Shown here one piece after another: positions 1-8,122 of a stretch of DNA of 32,977 nucleotides (its first letter is position 1; each line of letters begins with the position of its first letter). The notes beneath the pieces were generated by a model. That model had not been told where the DNA came from and did no database searches. It saw only the letters and a program-made list of their open reading frames with translations. Origin of the DNA: Cyanobacterium stanieri LEGE 03274 (GTDB taxonomy: Bacteria; Cyanobacteriota; Cyanobacteriia; Cyanobacteriales; Cyanobacteriaceae); NCBI RefSeq assembly GCF_015207825.1, contig NZ_JADEWC010000034.1, positions 1 to 32,977 of the forward strand, in the 5' to 3' direction. Both the position numbers and the translations under genes were made by a program.

Positions 1-352
1 CATTGGGGGCAGGGGTAACGGCTGAGGAGTTATTTTCTGGGGTGGGGTTATTAAAAAAGGGTAGGTTAACCTTGGGAAATAATGGTTTTGTTAAATCAAC
101 ATTGGCTAATACACTACCAAAAATTGTGCCTAAACCAATACCAACGATGGCAAGGCGAAAAATATTGTTAATGATGACGTTAACCATACTTTCGGGGGGT
201 TTAGATTTTGAGGGGGAATATGTCATCACCTTTTGACTAGGGAATGGAGTGACGGAGGAGGTGGAAGGGGCAGAAATATCTTTTTTAATTTTTGATGATG
301 AAGATTTGCTCTGAAATTTATTTACCTTACTTTTAGATTGATATTTTGCCAC
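1..352 (-). CDS. N-terminal part of a membrane-anchored protein, possibly a serine hydrolase (partial)
   Basis: An open frame enters from the left window edge and begins at a GTG at 352 on the minus strand, preceded by a purine-rich AGGGAAGGAAG that can serve as ribosome binding site. About 117 residues are visible. Residues 1-55 are Ser/Lys/Pro-rich and look disordered. One hydrophobic segment follows (around residues 60-85, IFRLAIVGIGLGTIFGSVLA), then a Pro/Asn/Ser-rich linker that runs off the window. This is the layout of a cyanobacterial exported protein with a cytoplasmic tail, a single membrane anchor and a periplasmic domain. Class A beta-lactamase-like serine hydrolases in cyanobacteria can begin this way, but the catalytic domain lies outside the window, so that assignment is a guess. 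It follows pgl by 72 bases on the same strand. The plus-strand frame over the same bases looks like a shadow. Confidence 0.6.
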   Translation of the reverse strand, partial: MAKYQSKSKVNKFQSKSSSSKIKKDISAPSTSSVTPFPSQKVMTYSPSKSKPPESMVNVIINNIFRLAIVGIGLGTIFGSVLANVDLTKPLFPKVNLPFFNNPTPENNSSAVTPAPN

Positions 353-424
353 TTTCTTCCTTCCCTTGTTTCATTTTATTTTATGTGTAATTTTAGCGAT
401 GATTTTTGAAAAAAGCATTCTCTT

Positions 425-1147
425 TTAGGGATTTATTTTTAATTCTCCCTGGGCATCATCGTCAAGAAACCAGATTAATTCTCCTTGGGGTTGAATCATT
501 TTACTGGGATATTCATGGGGATTACTATCTTTACTGAATACTTCCTTAAGGGCGTTTTGTTTATTGCTACCTGACACCAGAAAGATAACACATTGGGATG
601 AGTTGATCAGAGGGGAGCTGAAGGTTAGTCTGAGGCTATCTTGTTTATTGCCAACGGTGATGAGATTTTCTTTATTTTTGAGGGCTTGGGTATGGGGAAA
701 CAAGGAGGCGGTATGTCCATCATCTCCCATACCTAGTAGAATGATGTCAAAGGCGGGAAAGCCTTGGGGGCATTGGAAAAAGTTTCTTATTTCTTGCTCA
801 TGTTTGAGGGCATCTTCTTGGGGGTTGTTGCCTGTGGTGGGCATGGGGTGGATATTTTCTGGGGGTATATCAACTTTATTTAACCATGCTTCTTTTGCCA
901 TTTTTTGATTACTGTCTGGGTGGTTGGGTGCTACATAACGTTCATCTCCCCAAAATATGTGCATTTTATCCCATGGTAACTGTTTAAGGGCGATCGCCTC
1001 GTAAATGGGTTTGGGAGTGCTACCCCCGGCAAGGGCAATGGTGCAAATTCCTTTTTGAGTAATGGTATCTTGAATTTTTTCGATGATAAATTCTTGGGCT
1101 GAGGCAATTAAGGCACTCTTGCTAGGAAAAACTTTGATGTCGCTCAT
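425..1147 (-). CDS. pgl: 6-phosphogluconolactonase
   Basis: Hydrolyses 6-phosphogluconolactone to 6-phosphogluconate, the second step of the oxidative pentose phosphate pathway, in the cytosol. The 240-residue length is normal for the DevB/SOL-type enzyme. Family signatures are visible: ALAGGSTPKPIYEAI near residue 39 (sugar-phosphate binding), FWGDERYVAPNHPDSN near residue 85, and the GMGDDGHTASLFPHT block near residue 139. The ATG at 1147 starts MSDIKVFPS, directly ahead of the conserved fold. It lies 46 bases downstream of the GT61 gene on the same strand and could be co-transcribed with it, although no functional link is evident. The gene is intact with no oddities. Confidence 0.95.
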   Translation of the reverse strand: MSDIKVFPSKSALIASAQEFIIEKIQDTITQKGICTIALAGGSTPKPIYEAIALKQLPWDKMHIFWGDERYVAPNHPDSNQKMAKEAWLNKVDIPPENIHPMPTTGNNPQEDALKHEQEIRNFFQCPQGFPAFDIILLGMGDDGHTASLFPHTQALKNKENLITVGNKQDSLRLTFSSPLINSSQCVIFLVSGSNKQNALKEVFSKDSNPHEYPSKMIQPQGELIWFLDDDAQGELKINP

Positions 1148-1193
1148 AACCGTATTGATAACTTCAAATCCTAGGTTAATTCATTTTTGAGAT

Positions 1194-2345
1194 TTATTGC
1201 ATCAAAAAAGATAAGGCTTTTTCTAGGTAACGAGGTTCGATAAAATAATCATTCTTAGAACTTTTCCCCTTTGGTTTTGTGGGGGGAATGGTTTCACCGA
1301 TAATATAATGATGTTCTAGGTTAGCTACATGGGCAAGACTAAAAAAATATTCCCTTAAATGCCCTGTGGAGATAAATTCTAAGATTTTTGTTTGGGGTTG
1401 ACAAAACACGAGATTAGCTAGGGCAGCCCCATGGGGGGTAATAATAATAGATGCTTCGTGAAATGTCTGAGGTTGATTAATATCGTTTTCAGGTAAATAA
1501 TACTCAAATCCTAAGGGGGCTAACATCTGATAAATTTGCTCATCATTAACTATTTTCCTCGTGCCTGTTTTGCGGGGAATATATAATAGGCGATGGGGTT
1601 TACAGGGGGATAAATTAACCCTTGTTTGCATAAAGTTAACCATCCAATGGGGGTGATGACGATCTAAACTAGGATGGGTAGTGGCGATGAGTGTTTTTGC
1701 TTGAATTCCTTTTTCTTTTTGCGCCCAAATACATTTGGATTTATCAAGCCCCATTTGCTCAAAAATATACCAAGCGTTGGTAGAGATGGGCTTATTCATA
1801 AAGATATAATCTACATCTTTCAAATTAAATCCTGCTTTCTCAAATAGATGTAGTCGAGGTATGGCATCTAACAAAAAATGATAGTAAGTATCTGAGGCGT
1901 TACTCATTAATGATAAACAAGTGCCATCTAAATATTCAACGGGGTATTTTTCTTTGGGTAAGTTGGCATGGACTAATCTTTGACGATGATAGGAGGTATC
2001 AATCATGAAATAATCGTCTTTTGTTAGTACGTAGCCTTGGGTATGTAATACTTGCCCTTGGGGAATTTTAAACACGCCTGTGGGGGGAATTCGTGATTTT
2101 AAGTTTTTGCTAAAGTTGAATTTATCTTTACCCCAGTTGTGGGTTTTGGCTCTTTTGTGGGGGTATTTTTGTTCTGGATATACTTCTATCCAAGTACCGC
2201 CTTTTTGCTGATAAGTTTGATAGTCTATCCATTTTTTGGCTATGCCTGATGGCCCACCATATTTAAGGGAGGGGTTTAAAGTACATTTAATTTGATGGAA
2301 AATTTTTCTTTTAAGTTGCCTTAGCTTCTCCATATACTTTTCCAC
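1194..2345 (-). CDS. GT61-family (DUF563) glycosyltransferase
   Basis: A 383-residue protein of the GT61 family, which transfers sugars (often xylose or GlcNAc in eukaryotes) and in bacteria is commonly tied to capsule or exopolysaccharide synthesis. The diagnostic C-terminal block IITPHGAALANLVFCQP near residues 305-321 is present, followed by an ILEFI strand. Upstream, LDGTCLSLMSNASDTYYHFL resembles the family's N-terminal half of the catalytic domain. The first 60 residues are basic and hydrophilic, with no signal peptide or membrane segment, so the enzyme is probably cytosolic. Start choice is uncertain between M1 and M5 (MEKYMEK). Acceptor and donor cannot be read from sequence. Neighbours (dapB upstream, pgl downstream) do not indicate a polysaccharide cluster. 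Confidence 0.8.
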   Translation of the reverse strand: MEKYMEKLRQLKRKIFHQIKCTLNPSLKYGGPSGIAKKWIDYQTYQQKGGTWIEVYPEQKYPHKRAKTHNWGKDKFNFSKNLKSRIPPTGVFKIPQGQVLHTQGYVLTKDDYFMIDTSYHRQRLVHANLPKEKYPVEYLDGTCLSLMSNASDTYYHFLLDAIPRLHLFEKAGFNLKDVDYIFMNKPISTNAWYIFEQMGLDKSKCIWAQKEKGIQAKTLIATTHPSLDRHHPHWMVNFMQTRVNLSPCKPHRLLYIPRKTGTRKIVNDEQIYQMLAPLGFEYYLPENDINQPQTFHEASIIITPHGAALANLVFCQPQTKILEFISTGHLREYFFSLAHVANLEHHYIIGETIPPTKPKGKSSKNDYFIEPRYLEKALSFLMQ

Positions 2346-2425
2346 TGCCCTAATTCCAATGTTTAATATTTTTTTCCACCATGATCATATAATCTAACAC
2401 CCAACACTTAAAACGCAACACTTGA

Positions 2426-3253
2426 TTAAATGATTTTTTCTAGGCCATAAACTAAAGATTTTAGCTCGGTGATTTTACGGATAGACAACAAAACCCCTGG
2501 CATATAACAGGAGCGATCGCTGGTATCATGTCTTAGGGTGTAAATTTGTCCTGCTGCACCGAAAATGATTTCTTGGTGGGCTATTAATCCTGGGAGACGC
2601 ACACTGTGGAGACGAATATTATCACCGCAGACACTACCCCTAGCACCTTCTATCTGCTCGGTTTCTTCTACTTGTTGGGGGTTGTAGGTTTTCCCTAACC
2701 CGGAGAGCATTTCGGCGGTTTTGATGGCTGTGCCACTGGGGGCATCGGCTTTTTGGTTGTGGTGGAGTTCGATGATTTCCACGTGGTCAAAATATTGGGC
2801 GGCTTGGATGGCGGCCTGTTGCATTAATACTATACCAATGGAGAAGTTGGGAATAATTAATACTCCTGTACTTGATTTGTCGGCAAAGTCGGCTAGGTCG
2901 TTGATTTGTTTGGGGCTTAATCCTGTTGTACCCACTACGGGGCGTACTCCATAGGCGATCGCACTGCGTACGTTTTCATATACGCTATCAGGGTGGGTAA
3001 AATCTACCATTACCCCTTGAATTTTGTGTTGGGTGGCGAGGACTAATACTCCTTCTAAATCGTTCATGATAGGGACTTCTAAAGCACCGCATCCGGCTAC
3101 TTCGCCCACGTCTTGCCCTAATACCGCAGGATTTTGATCCACTGCACCGACAAGCATCATATCATCACTAGAGGCGATCGCCTTGATCACTTCTTTACCC
3201 ATTTTCCCCGCCGCACCGTTAACCACTACGGGAATTAAATTATCTTGACTCAT
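2426..3253 (-). CDS. dapB: 4-hydroxy-tetrahydrodipicolinate reductase
   Basis: Reduces 4-hydroxy-tetrahydrodipicolinate with NAD(P)H in the diaminopimelate/lysine pathway, feeding peptidoglycan and protein synthesis. The 275-residue length fits. The N-terminal Rossmann motif [12 protein letters not shown] (residues 11-22) binds the nucleotide. [12 protein letters not shown] and GTTGL (residues 84-112) line the cofactor site. The catalytic signature [15 protein letters not shown] sits at residues 162-176, with the general-acid His pair and Lys168. The ATG at 3253 places the motif at the usual distance from the N-terminus. A 225-base gap separates it from leuD upstream, so it probably has its own promoter. 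Confidence 0.97.
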   Translation of the reverse strand: MSQDNLIPVVVNGAAGKMGKEVIKAIASSDDMMLVGAVDQNPAVLGQDVGEVAGCGALEVPIMNDLEGVLVLATQHKIQGVMVDFTHPDSVYENVRSAIAYGVRPVVGTTGLSPKQINDLADFADKSSTGVLIIPNFSIGIVLMQQAAIQAAQYFDHVEIIELHHNQKADAPSGTAIKTAEMLSGLGKTYNPQQVEETEQIEGARGSVCGDNIRLHSVRLPGLIAHQEIIFGAAGQIYTLRHDTSDRSCYMPGVLLSIRKITELKSLVYGLEKII

Positions 3254-3437
3254 AAAAACAATAAAAATAGTAATTAAATATCGTATTTGACCATATCATT
3301 AAAATTAGACTCTCACAGCAAAGAGGGCTATAGAAAATTTGGTATTGCTGAATTACAGAATGAAATACAATTGAATTATTTGAATAAGTTAGTGTTCAAA
3401 ATATTATTATTGCAAGAGTAGTCATTCCCTGCTCTAA

Positions 3438-3469
3438 AATTGTCAATTGTCCATTGTCAACTGTCAATT
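3438..3469. repeat. TTGTCAA-type heptamer repeat downstream of leuD
   Basis: Head-to-tail, slightly degenerate heptamers of the form ATTGTCA / ATTGTCC lie just past the leuD stop codon. The unit is the reverse complement of the TTGACAA array on the other side of leuD (4073-4097), so leuD is bracketed by inverted arrays. This resembles the short tandemly repeated repetitive (STRR) sequences known from cyanobacteria. Confidence 0.75.
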
Positions 3470-3478
3470 TATTAGCTA

Positions 3479-4063
3479 TTACCAAGCCACATAGGGGAGT
3501 TTGGTGGCGGTTTCTTGGATTTGGGGAATATTTTTGGTGAGTAAACCGCAGGTATCCCATTTACCAGAAACTAACATACTTCTAGCGCCTGAGTCCATTT
3601 TGACACTACTACTATAACGACCACATTTGACCTGCATATCTTCTAAGTCTAAGGTCATATTAACATCGGGATTTTCTTTGAGTAGGTTTTGGATGCTTTT
3701 GATATTGGCTGAAGAGGTGGTAACACAGGGTACACCCATGGTAAGACAGTTACCGAAAAAGATTTCAGCAAAACTTTCTCCGATAATAGCATCTATACCC
3801 CAACGGGCGATCGCCTGAGGTGCGTGTTCACGACTCGAACCACAACCAAAGTTAGCGTTGACCACCAATATGTTAGCATTTTGGTATTGAGGTAAATTGA
3901 AGGAATGTTCTGGATTGGATGCCCTATCATCGGCGAAGGCTTGTTCTCCCAAACCATCAAAGGTGACACAACGCAAAAAACGGGCGGGGATAATTCTATC
4001 GGTATCAATATCATTTCCCACGAGGGGGATTCCTTTACCAGTTACGATTTTTCTTTCACTCAT
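3479..4063 (-). CDS. leuD: 3-isopropylmalate dehydratase small subunit
   Basis: Small subunit of isopropylmalate isomerase, which interconverts 2- and 3-isopropylmalate in leucine synthesis; it pairs with LeuC to form the active Fe-S enzyme. Visible features are GNDIDTDRIIPARFLR near the N-terminus, NFGCGSSREHAPQAI (substrate-specificity and active-site loop), and FAEIFFGNCLTMGVPC. I chose the ATG at 4063 (MSERKIVTGKG), giving 194 residues. An in-frame TTG four codons upstream (4075) lies inside the heptamer repeat and adds only MPNN. No Shine-Dalgarno site is seen for either. Its partner leuC is about 27 kb away at 31410-32810 on the same strand, so the two subunits are not co-transcribed here. 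Confidence 0.95.
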   Translation of the reverse strand: MSERKIVTGKGIPLVGNDIDTDRIIPARFLRCVTFDGLGEQAFADDRASNPEHSFNLPQYQNANILVVNANFGCGSSREHAPQAIARWGIDAIIGESFAEIFFGNCLTMGVPCVTTSSANIKSIQNLLKENPDVNMTLDLEDMQVKCGRYSSSVKMDSGARSMLVSGKWDTCGLLTKNIPQIQETATKLPYVAW

Positions 4064-4072
4064 ATTGTTAGG

Positions 4073-4097
4073 CAATTGACAATTGACAATTGACAGT
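4073..4097. repeat. TTGACAA-type heptamer repeat upstream of leuD
   Basis: About three and a half head-to-tail copies of the 7-mer CAATTGA/TTGACAA sit 10 bases upstream of the leuD ATG and so form part of its leader, or separate it from its promoter. It is the inverted counterpart of the array at 3438-3469. Confidence 0.8.
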
Positions 4098-4183
4098 TAA
4101 AAATTAATATAATGTCTATTTTTAGTTGTAATTGTACACTGTTGCTTGTTAACTGTACACTGTAAACTTTTATTGTTGATTTT

Positions 4184-5455
4184 ATGAAGGAAATTGCCCA
4201 AAAAACTCGCACGGCTGCTCAACAATTAGCGATCCTTTCTGATACGGCTCGTAATCAAGCATTAGAGGCGATCGCACACGCCCTCGAAAAACATCAAAAA
4301 GAGATTATTGATGCTAATGATGCCGATTGTCGTGCTTCTGAGGGGGTAATTTCTAAGGCACTCTCTGCCCGTTTACTGTTAGGGGAAAATAAGTTAAAAG
4401 GGGCGATCGCAGGGGTGCGGGATGTGGCAAAATTAGCAGATCCCCTCGGCACCCTTACCCTACACCGAGAACTCGATCAAGGATTAATTCTACGCCGTGT
4501 TAGTTGCCCATTAGGGGTGTTGGGGGTCATTTTTGAGGCGCGCCCCGATGCTCTGATTCAAATCACCAGTTTGGCGATCAAATCGGGCAATGGAGTAATT
4601 TTGAAAGGGGGTAAAGAAGCCCTCAACACTTGCACCACTTTAGTAAAAATAATTCACGAAGCACTTAGTCAGACGGAGGTTAATCCCGATGCAGTGCAAC
4701 TTTTAACCACCCGAGAAGAAATAAAAACTCTCCTTTCCCTCGATGAATATGTGGATTTGATTATCCCCCGTGGCTCTAATGAATTTGTCCGTTATGTGCA
4801 GGAAAACACCAAAATCCCCGTTTTAGGTCATGCTGACGGTATTTGTCACCTGTTTATCGATGAATCCGCCGATTTAGACAAAGCGATTTCCGTTACTGTG
4901 GATGCTAAAACCCAATATCCTGCGGCTTGTAATGCCATTGAAACTTTACTCGTACACAGTGCGATCGCCCCTAAATTTTTACCTTTAGTGGCCGAAGTCT
5001 TAAGCACCAAGGGGGTTAAACTAAAAGGAGATGCCACCACCCAAACTATTATTGATTGTGAAAGTGCCACCGAGGAAGATTGGCGCACCGAATACAGTGA
5101 TTTGATTCTATCTATCAAAATTGTAGATGATTTACCAGGGGCGATCGGTCATGTAAATAACTATGGCTCAAAACATACCGATGGCATCATCACCGAAAAC
5201 CAAACCAACGCCGATACCTTCCTCAACCAAGTAGATGCCGCAGGAGTATATCACAACTGTTCAACCCGTTTTGCCGACGGCTTCCGCTACGGTTTTGGGG
5301 CAGAAGTAGGCATCAGCACCCAAAAAATGCCCCCCCGAGGGCCCGTCGGTTTAGAAGGATTAGTCACCTATAAATACAAACTAACAGGCAACGGAGACAT
5401 CGCCGCCACCTATAGCGGACAAAATCCCAAACCTTTTACCCACCATGATTTATAG
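4184..5455 (+). CDS. proA: Gamma-glutamyl phosphate reductase
   Basis: NADPH-dependent reduction of gamma-glutamyl phosphate to glutamate semialdehyde, the second step of proline synthesis. At 423 residues it has the usual length for an aldehyde-dehydrogenase-superfamily ProA. Landmarks are [17 protein letters not shown] (residues 106-122), [14 protein letters not shown] (133-146), the catalytic Cys249 in [15 protein letters not shown], and the C-terminal [20 protein letters not shown], a strong ProA signature. The ATG at 4184 follows AT-rich sequence without a clear ribosome binding site. It is divergent from leuD, with about 120 bases between them for both promoters. No proB is adjacent, which is common in cyanobacteria. 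Confidence 0.97.
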   Translation: MKEIAQKTRTAAQQLAILSDTARNQALEAIAHALEKHQKEIIDANDADCRASEGVISKALSARLLLGENKLKGAIAGVRDVAKLADPLGTLTLHRELDQGLILRRVSCPLGVLGVIFEARPDALIQITSLAIKSGNGVILKGGKEALNTCTTLVKIIHEALSQTEVNPDAVQLLTTREEIKTLLSLDEYVDLIIPRGSNEFVRYVQENTKIPVLGHADGICHLFIDESADLDKAISVTVDAKTQYPAACNAIETLLVHSAIAPKFLPLVAEVLSTKGVKLKGDATTQTIIDCESATEEDWRTEYSDLILSIKIVDDLPGAIGHVNNYGSKHTDGIITENQTNADTFLNQVDAAGVYHNCSTRFADGFRYGFGAEVGISTQKMPPRGPVGLEGLVTYKYKLTGNGDIAATYSGQNPKPFTHHDL

Positions 5456-5752
5456 AAATAATATCCTAAACTTTACGAAAACTTAAAACTAACTCCCCCC
5501 CCTTATCAAGAAAGCTTATTAGGGCGTAAACGATCTTTTTCATCACCGATTACTCGAACTTAATATTACAGGTTTAGTATTGTTTAATTACATTATCCAA
5601 TATGCAAAAACAATTGATTATTAAAAACATAGCCACTATTGCCTGTTCCCTGTTCCCTATTCCCCGCCGACACCGGAAAATGTTATCACTCAGATTATCT
5701 TAACTAACTGATTTCGGTAGAATTGAGGAAAGAAATTTTTAAATTAATAAAT
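5456..5752. other. Intergenic region between proA and the DUF3119 gene
   Basis: No gene is seen. The stretch holds a C-rich run near 5492-5502 and an ATTACTCGAACTTAATATT at about 5550-5568, resembling the right end of the dispersed repeat copy at 10061-10160 (GAATTACCCGAACTTGATAT). It also holds low-complexity TGTTCCCTGTTCCC near 5644-5657, which recurs near 9997-10010. Promoter elements for the next gene are not convincing. Confidence 0.5.
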
Positions 5753-6145
5753 ATGAATATTAATCAGACTCCATCGAAAATATCTGAAACCATCGAATTA
5801 ACCCCTAATTTTAGAATCCCCATTATTATCATTATCAGTGCCTTTCCTTTGATAATTATTCAACCCATAATAGGAGGTGTTGTTGGTTTATTTGGTATCT
5901 TCTTAACTATTCAAACTACCCAAATAAAACTAAAATTTGCCCCAGATACTTTAGAGGTATATAGAGGAGAAAAAATGATTAGAACCTTCCCCTATGCAGA
6001 ATGGGAAAACTGGGAAATTTATTGGCAACCTATTCCCATATTATTTTATTTTAAAGAAGTTAAAAGTATTCATTTTTTACCCATTATCTTCGATGCCAAA
6101 ACTTTACGGGATTGCTTAGAACAATGTTTTCCTAAAGGTACTTAA
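5753..6145 (+). CDS. DUF3119 family protein
   Basis: A 130-residue protein that I recognise as DUF3119, a family largely confined to cyanobacteria and plastid-bearing organisms; its biochemical role is unknown. Two closely spaced hydrophobic segments (roughly residues 20-36 and 39-56, starting RIPIIIIISAFPLIIIQPII) are followed by a soluble domain with LKFAPDTLEVYRGEKMIRTFPY, WENWEIYWQ and a KSIHFLPIIFDAKTLRDCL tail. This is a PH-like, membrane-tethered layout. I use the ATG at 5753; the frame stays open back to a TTG at 5723, with GAGGAAAG near 5725, so a start ten codons earlier is possible. It precedes the DUF3086 gene on the same strand, 166 bases away. Functional coupling is plausible but unproven. 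Confidence 0.8.
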   Translation: MNINQTPSKISETIELTPNFRIPIIIIISAFPLIIIQPIIGGVVGLFGIFLTIQTTQIKLKFAPDTLEVYRGEKMIRTFPYAEWENWEIYWQPIPILFYFKEVKSIHFLPIIFDAKTLRDCLEQCFPKGT

Positions 6146-6311
6146 AAAATGATCTTAATAATATTTTAAATGATAAGATAAAAAATGATTTAATTACAAA
6201 ATAAATATCTAATAGATAAACTATTATAGTATCATTACCTATTCTTTATCTAAATTAAACTAAAACAAAAATTAATTACTTTAAGCAAATTTATATATAT
6301 AATTATTTACC

Positions 6312-7727
6312 ATGTCAGAAACAGATAAAAATAACCTTCAAAATAACGACATAAAAGATACTTTCGGTAATGACGATGATTTATGGGATAGTCAATCCAC
6401 AGAAGCAGGAAATCAGCCAAATTATGACTTTGAAGAAAAAGAAGATTTAGAAACTATGATGGATGATAATCCAGAGGACAAAGAAGAAGAAAAGGAAATT
6501 GTTGCCCCTTCTATCATTCAAGAAAAATCCAATAATGAAGAATCAATAACCCCATCCTCGGAAGAATCAACCCCAGAAATTGAAACTTTATCAGAAGAAG
6601 ATAATCAAGAAACAGTGCAGGAAATAATAGAAGATAATTTATCTTCAGAAACAGAAAAGGTTAATAAAAGTCTTGATATTATTGATGGAAATAAAGATGA
6701 GGTAGAAAATTTAGAAGAAGAACTTTCAAATAGTGAACAAGATACCCTCACTGATAAAGAAGATGCGGGAGATTTACACAGCCAAAAAGAAACCCTAATC
6801 CATGAAATACAAAGTCTTTTAGTGCAAAAAAATCAACTGATTCAAGAACAACAAGAAACTACTAAAAATATTAGTATTTTAGTCCAAGAAAGTTTAAAAG
6901 TTTTGGAGGAGAAAAAGCAAAATTTAGAAATTGCGGTGCAAAAATTAGAGCATCGTAAAGAGAGAATAGAAAAGGAAATGAGGACTACTTTTTCGGGTGT
7001 TTCTCAAGATTTAGCTATTCGGGTACAGGGTTTTAAAGATTACCTTGTGGGTAGTTTACAAGATTTAGCCATTGCGGCGGAACAACTTGACTTAAACACT
7101 AATAATAATATGGATTCGTGGGAAACGAATAATAACCCTCAACCCGTAGTAAGTAATTCCACTGATAACCTTAATCCTCAATTTGTGGAAAAAAGTTTCC
7201 AAGAAGAAACAAGGATTATTCGTAGTTTAATTGATCAATATCGCACCCGTCCAGATTATTATGGCCCTTCTTGGCAGTTGCGACGCACTTTTGAACCAAT
7301 CCACGCTGAAAGGGTATCTAATTGGTTTTTTACTCAAGGGGGTAGGGGTGCATTAAAGGGTATGACATCAAGGTTACAAAATATTCTCATTGCCTCGGCT
7401 ATCATATCGATATTATCACAGTTATATGGCGATCGCCTCCGGGTCTTAATCTTATCCGACACCCCAGAAAAACTAGGGGAATGGCGTAGGGGATTACAAG
7501 ACTGTCTGGGTATTTCTCGGGGAGATTTTGGCCCAAGTCGTGGAGTTGTCTTATTTGAAACGGCCGAAGCACTATCTCAAAAAGCAGATAGAATTATGGA
7601 TGAGAGAGATTTACCTTTAGTAATTATGGATCAAAACGAAGATAGAGTAAATCTTTCACTACTACAATTTCCCCTCTGGTTAGCATTTGCCCCAGAAAAA
7701 CCCATGGCTAGTTACGATTATTTTTAA
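6312..7727 (+). CDS. DUF3086 domain protein with acidic, coiled-coil N-terminus
   Basis: A 471-residue protein of unknown function. Residues 1-160 are extremely acidic (Glu/Asp-rich, with runs such as EDKEEEKEIV) and probably disordered. Residues about 155-235 form a long heptad-like coiled coil (QSLLVQKNQLIQEQQETTKN onward). Residues about 285-468 match the cyanobacterial DUF3086 domain, with conserved-looking blocks RTRPDYYGPSWQLRRTFEPI, WFFTQGGRGALKGMTSRLQN, RLRVLILSDTPEKLGEWRRG and PLWLAFAPEKPMASYDYF. No membrane segment or signal peptide is apparent. The layout suggests a scaffold or adaptor rather than a classical enzyme, which is inference. The acidic N-terminus is the part most likely to vary between species. 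It lies in tandem with the DUF3119 gene; the leader is AT-rich without a Shine-Dalgarno site. Confidence 0.82.
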   Translation: MSETDKNNLQNNDIKDTFGNDDDLWDSQSTEAGNQPNYDFEEKEDLETMMDDNPEDKEEEKEIVAPSIIQEKSNNEESITPSSEESTPEIETLSEEDNQETVQEIIEDNLSSETEKVNKSLDIIDGNKDEVENLEEELSNSEQDTLTDKEDAGDLHSQKETLIHEIQSLLVQKNQLIQEQQETTKNISILVQESLKVLEEKKQNLEIAVQKLEHRKERIEKEMRTTFSGVSQDLAIRVQGFKDYLVGSLQDLAIAAEQLDLNTNNNMDSWETNNNPQPVVSNSTDNLNPQFVEKSFQEETRIIRSLIDQYRTRPDYYGPSWQLRRTFEPIHAERVSNWFFTQGGRGALKGMTSRLQNILIASAIISILSQLYGDRLRVLILSDTPEKLGEWRRGLQDCLGISRGDFGPSRGVVLFETAEALSQKADRIMDERDLPLVIMDQNEDRVNLSLLQFPLWLAFAPEKPMASYDYF

Positions 7728-7794
7728 GGTGAGATAAACATAAATTTTGTAAGTAAATAATCAACAAATATTTTGAAATTTGGGGGTCAAAAAA

Positions 7795-7845
7795 ATGCTA
7801 TCAATTAGCCTAGATAAACAAACTGAAACTTATAATATATCTTAG
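7795..7845 (+). pseudogene. Truncated ribbon-helix-helix antitoxin start
   Basis: An ATG at 7795, preceded by GGGGGT about nine bases upstream, opens a 16-codon frame reading MLSISLDKQTETYNIS. The first 13 residues look like the N-terminal DNA-contacting strand of small ribbon-helix-helix (CopG/ParD-like) antitoxins, a partner type commonly encoded just before VapC toxins. Similarity stops where the dispersed repeat begins (about 7834), and the reading frame ends at TAG 7843-7845 inside the repeat. I infer that an antitoxin gene was interrupted or deleted here. The match is short, so this call depends on the VapC-like remnant just downstream. Confidence 0.45.
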
Positions 7846-7931
7846 TTCAATTTATTAAAGGATAAACTGTTAGCCTTGTAATTCATTGCAAGGCGAGTGA
7901 TGATATACTTTCTAAATCGGATTTGGTATTA
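7834..7931 (+). repeat. Dispersed repeat copy 1 with stem-loop, inside a broken toxin-antitoxin locus
   Basis: This segment begins ATATCTTAGTTCAAT and ends AAATCGGATTTGGTAT; both ends recur in the copy at 27072-27231. It contains a nine-base-pair stem at 7874-7893 (CCTTGTAAT, loop TC, ATTGCAAGG; one wobble pair). The same stem in the copy at 10061-10160 is CCGTGTAAT/ATTACACGG: positions change on both arms while pairing is kept. No protein is encoded. Confidence 0.75.
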
Positions 7932-7936
7932 ATACT

Positions 7937-8122
7937 GATTATCGTACACAAAATGAGTTTTTAAATGATTTAGCAGAGAATCTTTATGAGTACATCTCTC
8001 TTTTACCTGAAGATTTTAATCGAATAAAAGAACTTAATAAACAATATGCAGATTTACCCGGTGATTTTGATATTTACCGCCGTTATCGAAAGCAACCATT
8101 TCAAAGAATACCCTTAAATTAA
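7937..8122 (+). pseudogene. Internally deleted VapC-like PIN-domain toxin remnant
   Basis: The frame ending in TAA 8120-8122 has no start codon; it emerges from the repeat at about 7931 and runs for about 61 codons. It contains LAENLYEYISLLPEDFNRIK, then KELNKQYADLPGDF joined directly to DIYRRYRKQPFQRIPLN. In VapC-type PIN ribonucleases the LPGDF-like segment (normally ...GDFADA...) is followed some 20 residues later by a D-x-DF-x-x-YR C-terminal signature. Here the two are fused, as if deletion occurred between two DF-like sites. Both the N-terminal half with the first catalytic acidic residue and the segment carrying the third acidic residue are missing, so the product should be inactive. 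The stop codon abuts the ATG of the following ABC transporter. Confidence 0.6.

Noticed and set aside
3-236. Plus-strand 77-codon open frame at the left edge
   Set aside because: It overlaps a minus-strand frame that has a ribosome binding site, a disordered head and a clean membrane segment; the plus-strand translation looks like an arbitrary shadow.
564-908. Plus-strand frame opposite pgl
   Set aside because: Fully antisense to a well-supported enzyme gene, with no domain-like features.
3438-3469. CRISPR-like array
   Set aside because: The units are seven bases, contiguous and without spacers; they are heptamer repeats, not a CRISPR.
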